Assembly (NCBI GenBank): GCA_019925105.1
Contig: JAHGAU010000019.1
Coordinates: forward strand, 496,001 to 560,000
DNA from: Niebla homalea
Taxonomy: Eukaryota > Ascomycota > Lecanoromycetes > Lecanorales > Ramalinaceae
Direction: 5' to 3'
DNA length: 64,000 nt
Shown here: positions 37,280 through 48,047 of the stretch, piece after piece
Layout of the letters: the number at the start of each line of letters is the position of its first letter
Position numbering within the stretch: the stretch's first letter is position 1
Program-made: the position numbers and the translations under genes
The notes under the pieces: model-generated
What the model was told of the DNA's origin: nothing
Databases searched by the model: none
The model's input: only the letters and a program-made list of their open reading frames with translations

Positions 37280-37702
37280 AAAAGGTTAGTATAAGCGGTA
37301 ATTACGTTTATAATGAAAGACGTTATATATGAATAAGGTAATAATAATATACGTATTAATAAAAATACTTAAAGATATTATTTAAGGTATAATATAGGAC
37401 GGACCCGTAAGGAGATAAAAAAGTAATAAGTTTAAAAGTAACCCTTAAAAGGACTTAATCGTAATATTATAGGTTTTCTTAAAGAAAATATATAAATAAT
37501 TTGTTATTCTTTAAATAATTATCAATGTTCTTTATCCTTTAATATAAAAATAAAAATTAAGTAATTACCGATTTTTAATTTTAACGTTATAAATATCGGG
37601 TTTTTACGGTTATTAATAAAGTTTAATAGCTGATAATTAAAGAACGCCGGAATTAACTTAACTACATCCGTAATATAATTCAATTAGTCAATCAATCAAT
37701 AT
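37280..37702 (+). mobile_element. LINE 3'-end fragment, RIP-degraded
   Basis: About 420 bp matching the last part of the full-length LINEs (ATATCGGGTTTTTACGG, GAACGCCGGAATTA), ending in a TCAA-type tail. It is 5'-truncated, and the left border is approximate. Confidence 0.75.
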
Positions 37703-38603
37703 TATAGTTTATTTATTCAATGCCTTATTATTAAAGCGGAGTCTTTAATTGGGTATCTTAAACCGTTATATCCTTATCTGTAAATCTGGAACCTGCTCAG
37801 ATCGAGTAAATAAAATCAAGGTCATTTATTTACTCAGATCCCTCGCGAGCTGCCTATAAGTAAATCAGAAAACTCACGAACGCTTTAAGCGGCCCTCAGT
37901 AATAAAAAAACGTTTAAAATGGTAAAATAACGGTTTTTATTTATTATAATTTTTTTTCTTTAAGCTTTCTTAATAACGGGGATTACCGTTACCCCCCTTA
38001 TAAGCCGTAATATTCAACATTTTTAAAAATATATCATAGATTCAGTTGATTTCACTAAAAGTTATCCTTAAAGCTAGTAATTTATTCTTAGGGCGGTAAT
38101 CAAGGGTGATTTAATTAAAAAAAATGTTAAATAAAAAACTTATAAATAAGTATAATACTTATAAGTAAACCGGATACTCGTAAGCGCTTAAAGGTTAAGC
38201 GAGGGCGGATATAAGATTTTTATGCTTAATCTGCCCGTATATACTTAGAGTGCTTATAGGCTGAAAAAATGTTTAATTAATGTTTATTTACTATATTAAT
38301 AGTTTTAACTGGCTTAATTACGTTATTTTCATTTTTATTATACTTAACAACTCTTAAATCTATTCGATTACTTTTATCTGAACCCTTATTTAGAAGAGTT
38401 AAGACTATTTTACTAATAAGCTTTTTATTAAAACTTTACTTTATTATTTATAATCTCTATATAAGATTCCCTCCTCTTGAATTGTTAATGAAAACCACGT
38501 TAATTTATTTTTATTTAGAGTGTTATCATTATAAGTATTTCTTATTATAATATTTAAAGACTTCTACCGTAATTCTACTTTGTTACCTTTATCGTAAAAA
38601 CTA
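37703..38603. mobile_element. Remnant of family-1 LTR element interior, split by a MITE-like copy
   Basis: 37715-37774 (TTATTATTAAAGCGGAGTCTTTAA) and 38275-38603 (ATATTAATAGTTTTAACTGGC) match consecutive parts of the interior of the element at 35250-36804 (about 35510-35940). The MITE-like copy at 37775-38264 sits between them. No LTRs remain here. Confidence 0.6.
37775..38264. mobile_element. MITE-like element, copy 2, right end eroded
   Basis: It begins TATCTGTAAATCTGGAACCTGC and follows the family interior (TTACCCCCCTTATAAGCCG) to GAGTGCTTATAGGCTG. The last ~20 bases with the inverted repeat are not recognisable. Confidence 0.7.
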
Positions 38604-39133
38604 TATCAGCAAATCTGCGACCTGCTCGGATCGAGCGAATACGGAAAAAGGAATTTATTCACTTATACCTTCCCGTAAATTACTTACGAGTATCCAAGAA
38701 AACTTATAAGCGTTTTAAACGGTCCCGAATAAATAAAAAAATATTAAGAATAAAAACGTTTAAAACGGTAAAGTAACAGGTTTTATTTTTTATAATTTTT
38801 TTTATAAGCTTTCTTGGCAACGGGTATACCCGTAACCCCCCTTATAAGCCGTAATATTCAACGTTTTTTAAAATGAATTATAGATTCAGTGATTTTAGTT
38901 AAAAATTACCCCAGGAGCTAGTAATTAATCCTTAAGGAGGGGGGTAGTTAAAGGGGTTAATGTAATTAAAAAAAACGTTAAGTAAAAAAACTCATAAGTA
39001 AGTAAGAAACTCACGAGAAGCCGCATACTTACAAGCGCTTAAAAACCAAGCGAAGGGGGATATAAGCTTAACCTGCTTAATCTATTTATTTACATTCGGA
39101 ATGCTTATATGCTGGTTCATAAATTTGCAGATG
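38604..39133. mobile_element. MITE-like element, copy 3 (~530 bp)
   Basis: It begins TATCAGCAAATCTGCGACC and ends AAATTTGCAGATG, with the family interior in full. It directly abuts the LINE fragment starting at 39134. A clear target duplication was not found. Confidence 0.75.
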
Positions 39134-42100
39134 AAATTAATAATTTTAATATTTAACTTAAAAGGAATTATTAATATAATACTAATATACAAATTTTAAA
39201 AGAATTTAAAATACGGCTTGGACTATATATTAATATAAATAACCTTAAATTAATCGGTCAATATAATGTTATTATTGCTAATAAAAAAAGTATAAAAAAC
39301 GGTTAAAAAAGCCGAAATATATATAAAGGCGGAGAAAATAATATCTTAATTAATAAGATTTCCCGGCTTAAGAATAATGCATAAATCGATTTATTTATAA
39401 AATATATAATAAAGGTATTAAACAAAGTAATTGACATAATAATCCCGATAATGAAGCCTTTTTACAGAGTTAAAACTTATTAAAATTAGGAATATATAAC
39501 GGTAATTATAAAACTAAAAAAATCATTTAAATAAGATATTAGGTATAAGAATTAAAAAATATTAACGTAATTAAAAAAACTTAAAAAACAAGAAACAGTA
39601 GAATAAATATATTTTTATTTAATAATAAATAACTTAATTATCTCCCCTTACAATATTTAAAAGTTAGTAAAATATAGTAAAAAATAAAATAAGAAACTTA
39701 AACTTATTTTCAAATACCCGGCTTTTGAGAAAGTTAACGGTATAGTAATTAATACTTTTAATGGTAAAATTAGAACTTTTAAAAAAGCGGTTTTTTTCTC
39801 CTTACCGGACGTTAATTTATTTAATATTAAGGGTATTATGTATCCGGATCCGGTAATCAAAAAAAGAATTATAACTTGAAAGATAATATCTAAGATAATT
39901 AATAAATTAAAGAAAATCAAAGTTTTTAAATTTAACGGAATCTTAAATAAGTTTTGATTTATAATAATAATATTATTTAAAAAAGTTTTGATTTATTTAT
40001 TTTAAGCTTAGTTTAATATTAGTTATTATTTTTACAAATTTAAGGAAATTAAAATAATAATCCTTAACAAGTTAGTTAAATTAAAATATTTAAAAGTAAG
40101 AATCTATAAATTAATTATATTCTTTTATATATTAAAAAAGATTTTTAGAATAACAATTATAAAAATTCTTAATAATTATATAATAAAAATAATAGGCTTT
40201 TCCCCGATTAATAAAAAAATATAGAAAAAGAAAACGATTAATAAAAAAAAGCCCTTAAAGGTTTAAGTAACGGCATATATATAATATAAAGTTATAGGAA
40301 GAAAGATATAATAAATTTCTTTTTATTAAATATTATAGAAGTTTTTAATAAAGTAAATTATTAAAGATTATTATATAACCTATAGAAAAAAAGGATATTA
40401 TTTTTCCTTGTAAGATAAATTAAAAACTTTTTATATAATTAAGTAGTATTAGTTAATTTAAGATAAAAGATAAGCCCAATAAAGCCCGCTATAACCGAGA
40501 TCCTTTAAAGGTTATTTATTTCCTTTATTTTATTTTTATTCTTTAAAAATTTATTAATTAAAGATTTAATTAAATTAAACTAAAAAGTTTAAATTAAGGA
40601 ATTTATTTATATAAATTATTTAAAGTTAAAGTAAGCTTATAAAGTTTATTTATAATAAACAAAAATATATAAAGTTTAATTTATATTATATAAATATAAA
40701 CTTATTTATATAATTAAAAACTTAAAGTTATATAATATAAGAATTACGGCAAATTTAAATAAAGTTAAAATAGAACTGGAAACCAATATTAAAGTCCTTA
40801 ACTTTTAAATTAATAACAAATTTAATCAAAAGGATTATTTAAAAAAATCTAAAGGAAAATAATTTCCTAAGAAAAAGCTTTTACGTATTTTACGGCGTTA
40901 ACATAAAGTATTATCTTGTAAAAGGTTAAAATCATTTATTAGGTAATAATAAAATTAACTACAATATATACAGTGGTTATTTAATATATATTTAAAGGCA
41001 TCTTTAAAGATAAAAACAAGCTTATTTAATAATTATAAAAGGTTTAAAACCGGTACTTAAAAATAATTAAGGGCGTATATAAACTAATTCCTATTTTAAT
41101 ATTAAAACTTAAGGCTTTTATACCGCCGATCAGACTATTTCTTAATTAAATAATTACTTAAGTAAATTTTAAGAAAAATATATACCCGTTTACGATTATA
41201 AGGAACAAATGGATCCGACTAAACCTTAAGAATACCCGGATGAAAAAGGGTAAAAACGAAATTTTTACCTTTTTTATTAAAATGAAATTAAAGTAGGCCA
41301 GGAAGGAAATAAATTTAACCCGTATTTGAAAGGTTAATTTAAATTTATATAAATTTATACCTAACGTAAAGGAAGTGGAAGTTAAAGGGATTATAAAGGT
41401 AAAAACGGAAACGATTACCTTATAGATTATATTATAATAAATTAAAAATTAATATAAATATAAAGAATGAATCCTTTAAAAGCGATAATACCCGGTCTTA
41501 AATAATAAAGAGATTATTAATGAATACCTCCGTTATTATAAAATTATAAAAAAAAGTAATAATACGTTAAGGATTTAACTCCGGATAAATAAAAACCGGC
41601 TAATTTACTTCCTTTTTATTATATACGCCGGTAATTAAATAAATATTAATTACAGATATCAAAAAAGGAAATAAAATATACTTTACGTATTCATTTTATA
41701 TTTATTATTTACGGAGCTTAAAATAAAATTAATTAAAAAAAGCCGGAATAAATAATTACCGTATTTTAGCATTGGACAGACCCGTGGGGTGACGGAAGAG
41801 CAACAGGTCCAGGGGTAACCCTTGGGTGGATTCGGTCGTGGTATTATAGGTTTTCTTGGAAGAGGCGTACGAATGGATTCTTACTCTTTAAACGGCCGTA
41901 GATGCTCTTAGCCCTTAGGACGTGAATGGAGGCTGGGTGGACACCGGTTTTTGTTCTTAACGTTATGGATATCGGGTTTTTTACGGTTACCAGTAAGGTT
42001 AAATGGCCGAGTATTAAGGAACGCCGGAATTAGCTTAGCTAGATCCGTAGTATAAATCAATCAAATAATCAATCAAATAATTACCGTAAAATACTTTTTA

Positions 42101-42727
42101 TAATATAAGGTATCCGGGCGGTTAGAAAATTTATAATATTTATAAATTTATTATTTCAATATAAATTTATAATAAAATAAATAAAATTATTAAAGACCTT
42201 ATAAAAAAGGCCCGTTATTAATTAAGAAGGAAAAGGAAAGGTATATACCGGTTACGGTAACTATATAAACCAAAGAGTATGTTTTGTAATTAAAGAAATA
42301 TAATAATAGACGTCTATTAAAAGTCGTTAAAAAAGATAATAACGATAATAAGGTAAAAAAATAATCATAATTAAAATAATAATAACGTACGTATTAATAA
42401 AAGTACTTAAAGGTATTATTTAAGAAACTAATATAAAGCGGACTCGTAAAGAAATAGAAAAGTAACTCTAAGGATAACCCGTAAAAGGATTTAGTTATAA
42501 TATTATAGGTTTTCTTTAAAAATATATGTAAATAAAATATTACGCTTTAAATAGCCGTAAATATTCTTTATCCTTTAAGATAAGAGTAAGGGTTAAATAC
42601 GTACCGGTTTTTAATCCTAATATTATAGATATCAGGTTTTTACGGTTACTAATAAGACTTAATAGCCAACGGTTAAAGAACGCCGGAATTAACTAGATCC
42701 GTAGTATAAATCAATAAATCAATCAAG
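39134..42727 (+). mobile_element. 5'-truncated LINE, RIP-degraded, with a nested LINE tail
   Basis: It runs in step with full-length copy A from about 19370 to its 3' end (endonuclease/RT region through the tail at about 42710-42727). It is interrupted at 41764-42074 by a second, unmutated LINE 3' end plus its target duplication. All frames are broken. Confidence 0.85.
41764..42074 (+). mobile_element. 311-bp LINE 3' end that escaped RIP
   Basis: A 5'-truncated insertion of the same LINE family (GGGTGACGGAAGAGCAACAGG at the left, CTTAGCTAGATCCGTAG and a TCAA-type tail at the right). It is flanked by the perfect 14-bp duplication AAATAATTACCGTA (41750-41763, 42075-42088). Its CA and TG dinucleotides are preserved, unlike the host copy. 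Confidence 0.9.
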
Positions 42728-43713
42728 AAAACTTTTTAGTAAGGATTTTAATAATCTTTTTTATTTTATTAATTAAATTAAGCTTTAATAATAAACCCGT
42801 AATTAATATAAACTTAACGGCTACCTTAATATCATTTTTTATAATCAATATTCAATAATAATTATTAATTCCCGCTTTCTTAATTAACTTAATCTTAATC
42901 TTTATAAATAAAAAATAAAAAATAAATATACACATAATGTCCTGTTTCCTTTATTTAGATTTATGACCGGTATTTACTTAATCATCAACGTAAATAATAA
43001 AAAGGAAGTAGATTAAACCGTTTTTTTTTCGTCCGGAATTAAATTATTAATATATTATTACTTTTCCTTATCATCCCGTAACGGCGGAAATACTTATTAA
43101 TAATTTTTTATTATTTATGGCCGGGTATTACCGTTTTTAAGGGCTTAATCCTTTATATTTATGTTAACTTTTAATTTATCGCTTTATCATTTATTTAACG
43201 ATTATTATTACCTTTACCTTTATAACCCTTTTATTTTCTGTTTCTTTTATACCGGGTAACGGTTTATACGTATTTGTATTAATCTTTTGAATATAGGTTA
43301 AATTAATTTTCTTTCCTAGTCTATTTCAGCTTTATTTCTAATAAAAAAGATAAATTTTTTTTATTCTTTTTTATCCGAGACTTCTTAGAGTTTAAATGGA
43401 TACGCTTATTCTTTATTAATATGACCGGGTCCATACTCTTCTTAAATCTCGCTTAAGCGATGATTTAATTGAAAAATAAGTTAATCAGCAGTATAAAGAC
43501 TTTAGACTGTAATACCAGGATAAAGGTCGTTTTATAATCGTTACTGATTACTTTTAAGCACCGGTTTTAAACCTTCTGCAGTTGTTACATAGGCTCCTTC
43601 TTATATATCCAGGGGTACCTTTAGGCGGGTGCCAAATGGCTGCCGCGTACGTCAGAAAAATTATAGTATAGTTACCGCTCATAATAAGGTATTAAAAATT
43701 ATATATTATCTAT
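42728..43713 (-). mobile_element. LINE fragment, minus strand, partly RIP-degraded
   Basis: It matches copy B in the same orientation from about 25917 to about 26800 (ATAAACCCGTAATTAATATAA, then the GGTATTACCG region). It ends at the small LTR element. From about 43480 rightward the mutation load is visibly lower. Confidence 0.7.
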
Positions 43714-43876
43714 TGTCATGGTTCCAGCAGGCCTTGCTCCCAGCCTCGGCCTACTTACCCCATGAGGACTAGCTCCTTGGCACCTATACTCATATAATGG
43801 GTGCATCCTGTACCATAGATACCACCATAGCTATTATTCCGTTTATAGTTAAACCTTATATATTAGTTCCCTGATA
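43714..43876 (+). repeat. 5' LTR of family-2 element
   Basis: 163 bp. Contains CCCAGCCTCGGCCTACTTACC. The end CCCTGATA is a mutated CCCTGACA. Confidence 0.87.
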
Positions 43877-45052
43877 TAATAATAGCTATCCTTCTGTATC
43901 GCGAGGTTAATTATAAGCCTTATATGTAGTTGTACTTTATTAAAATAACACTGTTAGTTAATCAGCCGGCCAGTTAATTAGTATTACGGAGAAACGTATT
44001 AATTAATCAGCAAACCGTATAGTAAGCACGTATTACGAGCCCATAAAACGTTAGTAACTATAGGAACCAAGAGTAGAGACCCTTATAGGCTGAAGTGGCT
44101 AGAACTAGGTAACGGTTAATACTAGTAGTAATTAAATCAATAAAACTTAGAATAAGGATGAAGATAAGAATAAGGATAATTAAGTTAAGAGAAGAACGTT
44201 TAAGACAATACCGTAAATAGGCCTATCGTTAAAAATCCCTTAAGCGTGCAATAAAAGTACATAAATCCCTCAATCGCCCTGCCCGTAATATAGGGCCTAG
44301 ATCAATACTTTAAAATCGACTTTATAGATAAGCCGTTAATATCTTAATTATAATACTTACGTGAGCCTATTATTAATAATAAGCCTACTATAATGGCATT
44401 CAAATTCTCAGTTAATCGGATAAATTGATTTCCGATTCTTATCTTGTAAAACTTACGGTGGATATATTATTATTACGTTATAAGCCTATAAGACGTCAGT
44501 AATTATAAGGCCCTTAATAGGATAGCTTATAGGCCGGAATAGTTAGTAACTGGATGGATGGTTAACATTAATAGTATTATTGGTGAGGGTAATACCATGG
44601 GTAGAGTAAGAGCAAGGATATTATATCTACAAGTGCGACGACGGTGTCAAGGGTGAGAGCCACCAGCTCACCTGCAACGGGTAAGAGCCACTCAGCCGGC
44701 TCACCCACGGCCACCTTGTCAATCGCTTTAGTTCAACGGTGTCCGGTAATAGCCCTATATTAAACCCCTTTTCAACAGAAAGTGTACGACTCGGTTTTAC
44801 CCCGGAGATCACGCCAATCGATTTAACTCAGGTCGATTTTTTCACCCCTGCAGAGTCGATTTTTTCATTTTTTTCAGTTAATTTTTCAGGAGCTTTTTCA
44901 ATACCCGGGTTGCTCGGCCTTTATTACTCAACCACCACGCTTGCTGAAGGTAGTATCAACATACTCGGTGGTTCTTTAAGGCTATACCCAGGTCCGATAA
45001 GGGTGGTTTTGGTCTAGGTGGCAGGAGCTCACCGTCATAAAGGGGGGGATCG

Positions 45053-45215
45053 TATTATGGTTCCAGCAGGCCTTACTCCCAGCCTCGGCCTACTTACCCC
45101 ATAAGGACTAGCTCCTTGGCACCCATACTTATATGATGGGTACATCCTATACCATAGACACCACCATAGCTATTATTCCGTTCATAGCTAGACCTCATAT
45201 ATCAGTTCCCTGACA
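45053..45215 (+). repeat. 3' LTR of family-2 element
   Basis: 163 bp. The start TATTATGG is a mutated TGTCATGG, and the end CCCTGACA is intact. A purine tract lies at about 45040-45050 just upstream. Confidence 0.87.
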
Positions 45216-45269
45216 TCTATATTACAGCTTAAATAATTAAACCTATTATTACTATTTATTATATATTAC

Positions 45270-45408
45270 AGAGTATATATTTTAAAAGTGGGTATAATAT
45301 ATATAATAAGTGAATATTTAGCTATATATACGCAATATAAGTATATACGTTAAGCACCGCTATACCCCTTTAGGTATTAGGGGCCGTAAAGGTCTAAGCA
45401 TACGTACC
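45270..45408. repeat. Degraded LTR remnant, family 1
   Basis: The stretch GTGGGTATAATATATATAATAAG followed by TTAAGCACCGCTATA matches the first part of the family-1 LTR at 22883. The end is diverged and no partner or duplication was found. Confidence 0.45.
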
Positions 45409-45932
45409 TATAAATAAATCTATAACCTGCTCGGAGTGAGTGAATAAAAAAAAATAGATTTATTTATTTAGACCACTCGTAAGTTATTTATAAGTATCCA
45501 GGAAAACTTATAAGCGCTTTAAACGGTTCTGAGTAAGTAAAAAAAGGTTAAAAATAGAAATATTTAAAACGATAAAAGAATGGTTTTTATTTTTGTTTTT
45601 TTAATTAAGCTTTCTTGGCAATAGGAATACCCGTAACCCCCCTTATAAGCCGTAATAATCAACGTTTTTAAAGATAGATTATAGATTCGGTTAATTTAAT
45701 TAAAAGTTACCCTTAAAGTTAATAATTTACCCTTAAAGAAAAGGTAGTTAAAAAGGGTAATTTAATTAAAAAACGTTAACTCAAAAAATTTATAAGCAAG
45801 TAAAATACTTATAAACAAGCCAGATACTTACGAGCGCTCAAACGCTAAGCGAAAAGGGACATACTTTTAACCTGCTTAATTTACTCGCTTACACTCAGAG
45901 TGCTTATATGCTGGTTCATAAATTTGCAGATG
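45409..45932. mobile_element. MITE-like element, copy 4 (~524 bp)
   Basis: The left end TATAAATAAATCTATAACC is a strongly mutated family start. The right end AAATTTGCAGATG and the interior (TAACCCCCCTTATAAGCCG, GAGTGCTTATATGCTGG) are well kept. It is non-coding. Confidence 0.72.
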
Positions 45933-46663
45933 TACAGTATATATAACAGAACTTAAATAATTTTAAAATAAACTTTTCAATTTTAAAATTAATATATTAG
46001 ATTAATAATGCTTTATATTCTTCGGGATAAGATTAAAAATAAATAACGTATATATGTTCCTACTAAAATAAACCGTGAAGAATAAAAATATTAACATAAA
46101 TATTATTTAACTTATTATTATTCTTATTAAGTATAACCGCTAACGATTTAACACAGATAAAAAAAATTATCCGGTCATTAAAATTAAGGTTTTATGTTAG
46201 CCGGTATATTCCAAACATAGAATGCGGGTAAGGAGTATTATAAAGCAATTATGCAGGCAATATTAAGATACCCTCATAATACATATAGATATTATTATCT
46301 GGCTATATATCCTAGAACGTTCAATTGTTTATTTATATTTATATTTTATTCTTATAGATAAATTATTGTATAGATTATATAGAATATATAGAATATATAT
46401 ATATTATATATTTATTTACTTATTATATGTCTCATAGTTATAAGCCCGGTTATGTATACCTTTTTTATATATAATATATTTAATTATTTAATTAAATAAT
46501 TAAGCCGTAATGTTTATTATAATTGAATCTTATTTATATTAAAGGAACCTTTATAAAAGGTATTTCTAAGTATTAATAATAAGATAAGGATTAAGTTTAT
46601 ATTATAAGAAGGGTAAGATTTTTCTGTAAAAACCCTTCGTTAAACTTTATTAACCGTTAAAAT
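45933..46663. other. AT-rich interval, no gene recognised
   Basis: RIP-type sequence without long frames or a recognised repeat partner. The last five bases, AAAAT, duplicate those after the solo LTR. Confidence 0.45.
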
Positions 46664-46825
46664 TATTATAGTTCCAGTAGGCCTTACTCCCAGCCTTGGC
46701 CTACTTGCCCCATAAGTACTAGCTCCTTGGCACCAGCACTTATAACATAAGTGCGGCCACCTACCATAAACACCTTTATAGCTATTGTTCCGTTTATAGC
46801 TTAACCATAGATCAGTTCCCTAATA
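46664..46825 (+). repeat. Solo LTR, family 2
   Basis: A single 162-bp copy of the family-2 LTR (TATTATAGTTCCAG to TTCCCTAATA), with a perfect duplication AAAAT on both sides (46659-46663, 46826-46830). This is the expected product of LTR-LTR recombination. Confidence 0.87.
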
Positions 46826-46830
46826 AAAAT

Positions 46831-48047
46831 AAATAAAGTAAACGTTAAACTTATAATATTGAAGGATTAAGATTTATAACTCGCTATTCTCCGTAATAAA
46901 GTAATTAACGTAATAAAGTAATGAACTTCATAATTTGAGATTAAATTAATGTAAATAATATTTTTAAACCGGTATCTTCTCTTAAATAATATAGAAAAAG
47001 AAAAAGCCCAAATCCTTTAAATTATAAAGTATTCAGAAAATAATAACAAAATTAACTGTTAAAATAAAACGAAGAATATAAGTCCTTTGATAAAATTATA
47101 GATTATATTTATAAGATAGTTATTACCTTAAATACTATCTATTCTTGGAAATCGAGTTTTACTTATAGGTTATATTGAAAATCTCAAAGTAAAAATTTGT
47201 ACTTATTAAATAGAAAGGTTATTAAGAAAAAAATTAAAAAAACGTGAAGAGATAATATAGTTAGGAAAGACTCGGATAAAGCCTTAAAAGCCCGACGAAA
47301 TCAAAAAAGAAAGAATTCTATTATTTTTAACAAGGGTAACATTACCGTTACTTTAATTAGAAACTCAAATATTTATAATTCTCTTAGCTTTAAGTCCTTT
47401 ATTATTAGCTATTAATCTGAGTTTAAAATCGCTAGAGTTATTTAATTATTATTTATTGAATTACGTCTAGAATAAGATAATAAAAGATAAACTCAATTAA
47501 GAAAAGGAATACGTTAATAATTTAACTATATATATAAAGGTAAAACGTTTAACCGTGATCGTATATAAATAAACCTTAAAAGGTATAAATATTATAAAGT
47601 TAAGAAACATTTTCTATATCTTAGGATTTTATATTAACATTGTTAATAAAGATCTTTATTAAAAAGGAATATATACTTCGATTCAAAATTTAGTTAATTA
47701 TATGATAATAATAAGACGGTCATATATATATTAAAGAACGGTTTTTTTAATTTCTTAAAGATATTATTAAGTCGATACTTATATTTATAGTAACTTATTA
47801 AATAATATTATTATATTAAGTCAGAAATAAAGATAGAAGAATACTATCCTTTTACCTATATTAATAATAACATTATTTACCACCTTATAAGAGCTATTAA
47901 GGGGTAAAGACTATTAATAAACTAAGGGTACCTTATATAAATAAGTATAAATATATCCTTTACAAAAAGTATATTGAATCGTCTTAAATTTATTATTTAA
48001 AGTAAAAAGGGTAAAAAAGATTTTTTCTGCATTATTTATAACTTAAT
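46831..48047. other. AT-rich interval, no gene recognised
   Basis: Moderately RIP-degraded sequence without a usable frame. A decayed transposon is likely, but no motif allowed a family call. Confidence 0.4.

Larger units (their letters stand above)
43714..45215 (+). mobile_element. Small LTR retroelement, family 2 (1.5 kb)
   Basis: It has two 163-bp LTRs (43714-43876, 45053-45215) starting TGTCATGG and ending CCCTGACA, with a perfect 5-bp duplication TCTAT (43709-43713, 45216-45220). A purine tract AAAGGGGGGGA just before the right LTR supports plus orientation. The 1.18-kb interior cannot encode gag-pol. Its first half is RIP-degraded, while about 44560-45050 is near-normal in composition. 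A 92-codon frame there (44739-45017) has no recognised domain. Confidence 0.88.

Noticed and set aside
44739..45017. 92-codon frame inside the family-2 LTR element as a gene
   Set aside because: It has a non-ATG start and no recognised domain, and stops surround it. It is noted only as part of an unmutated segment.
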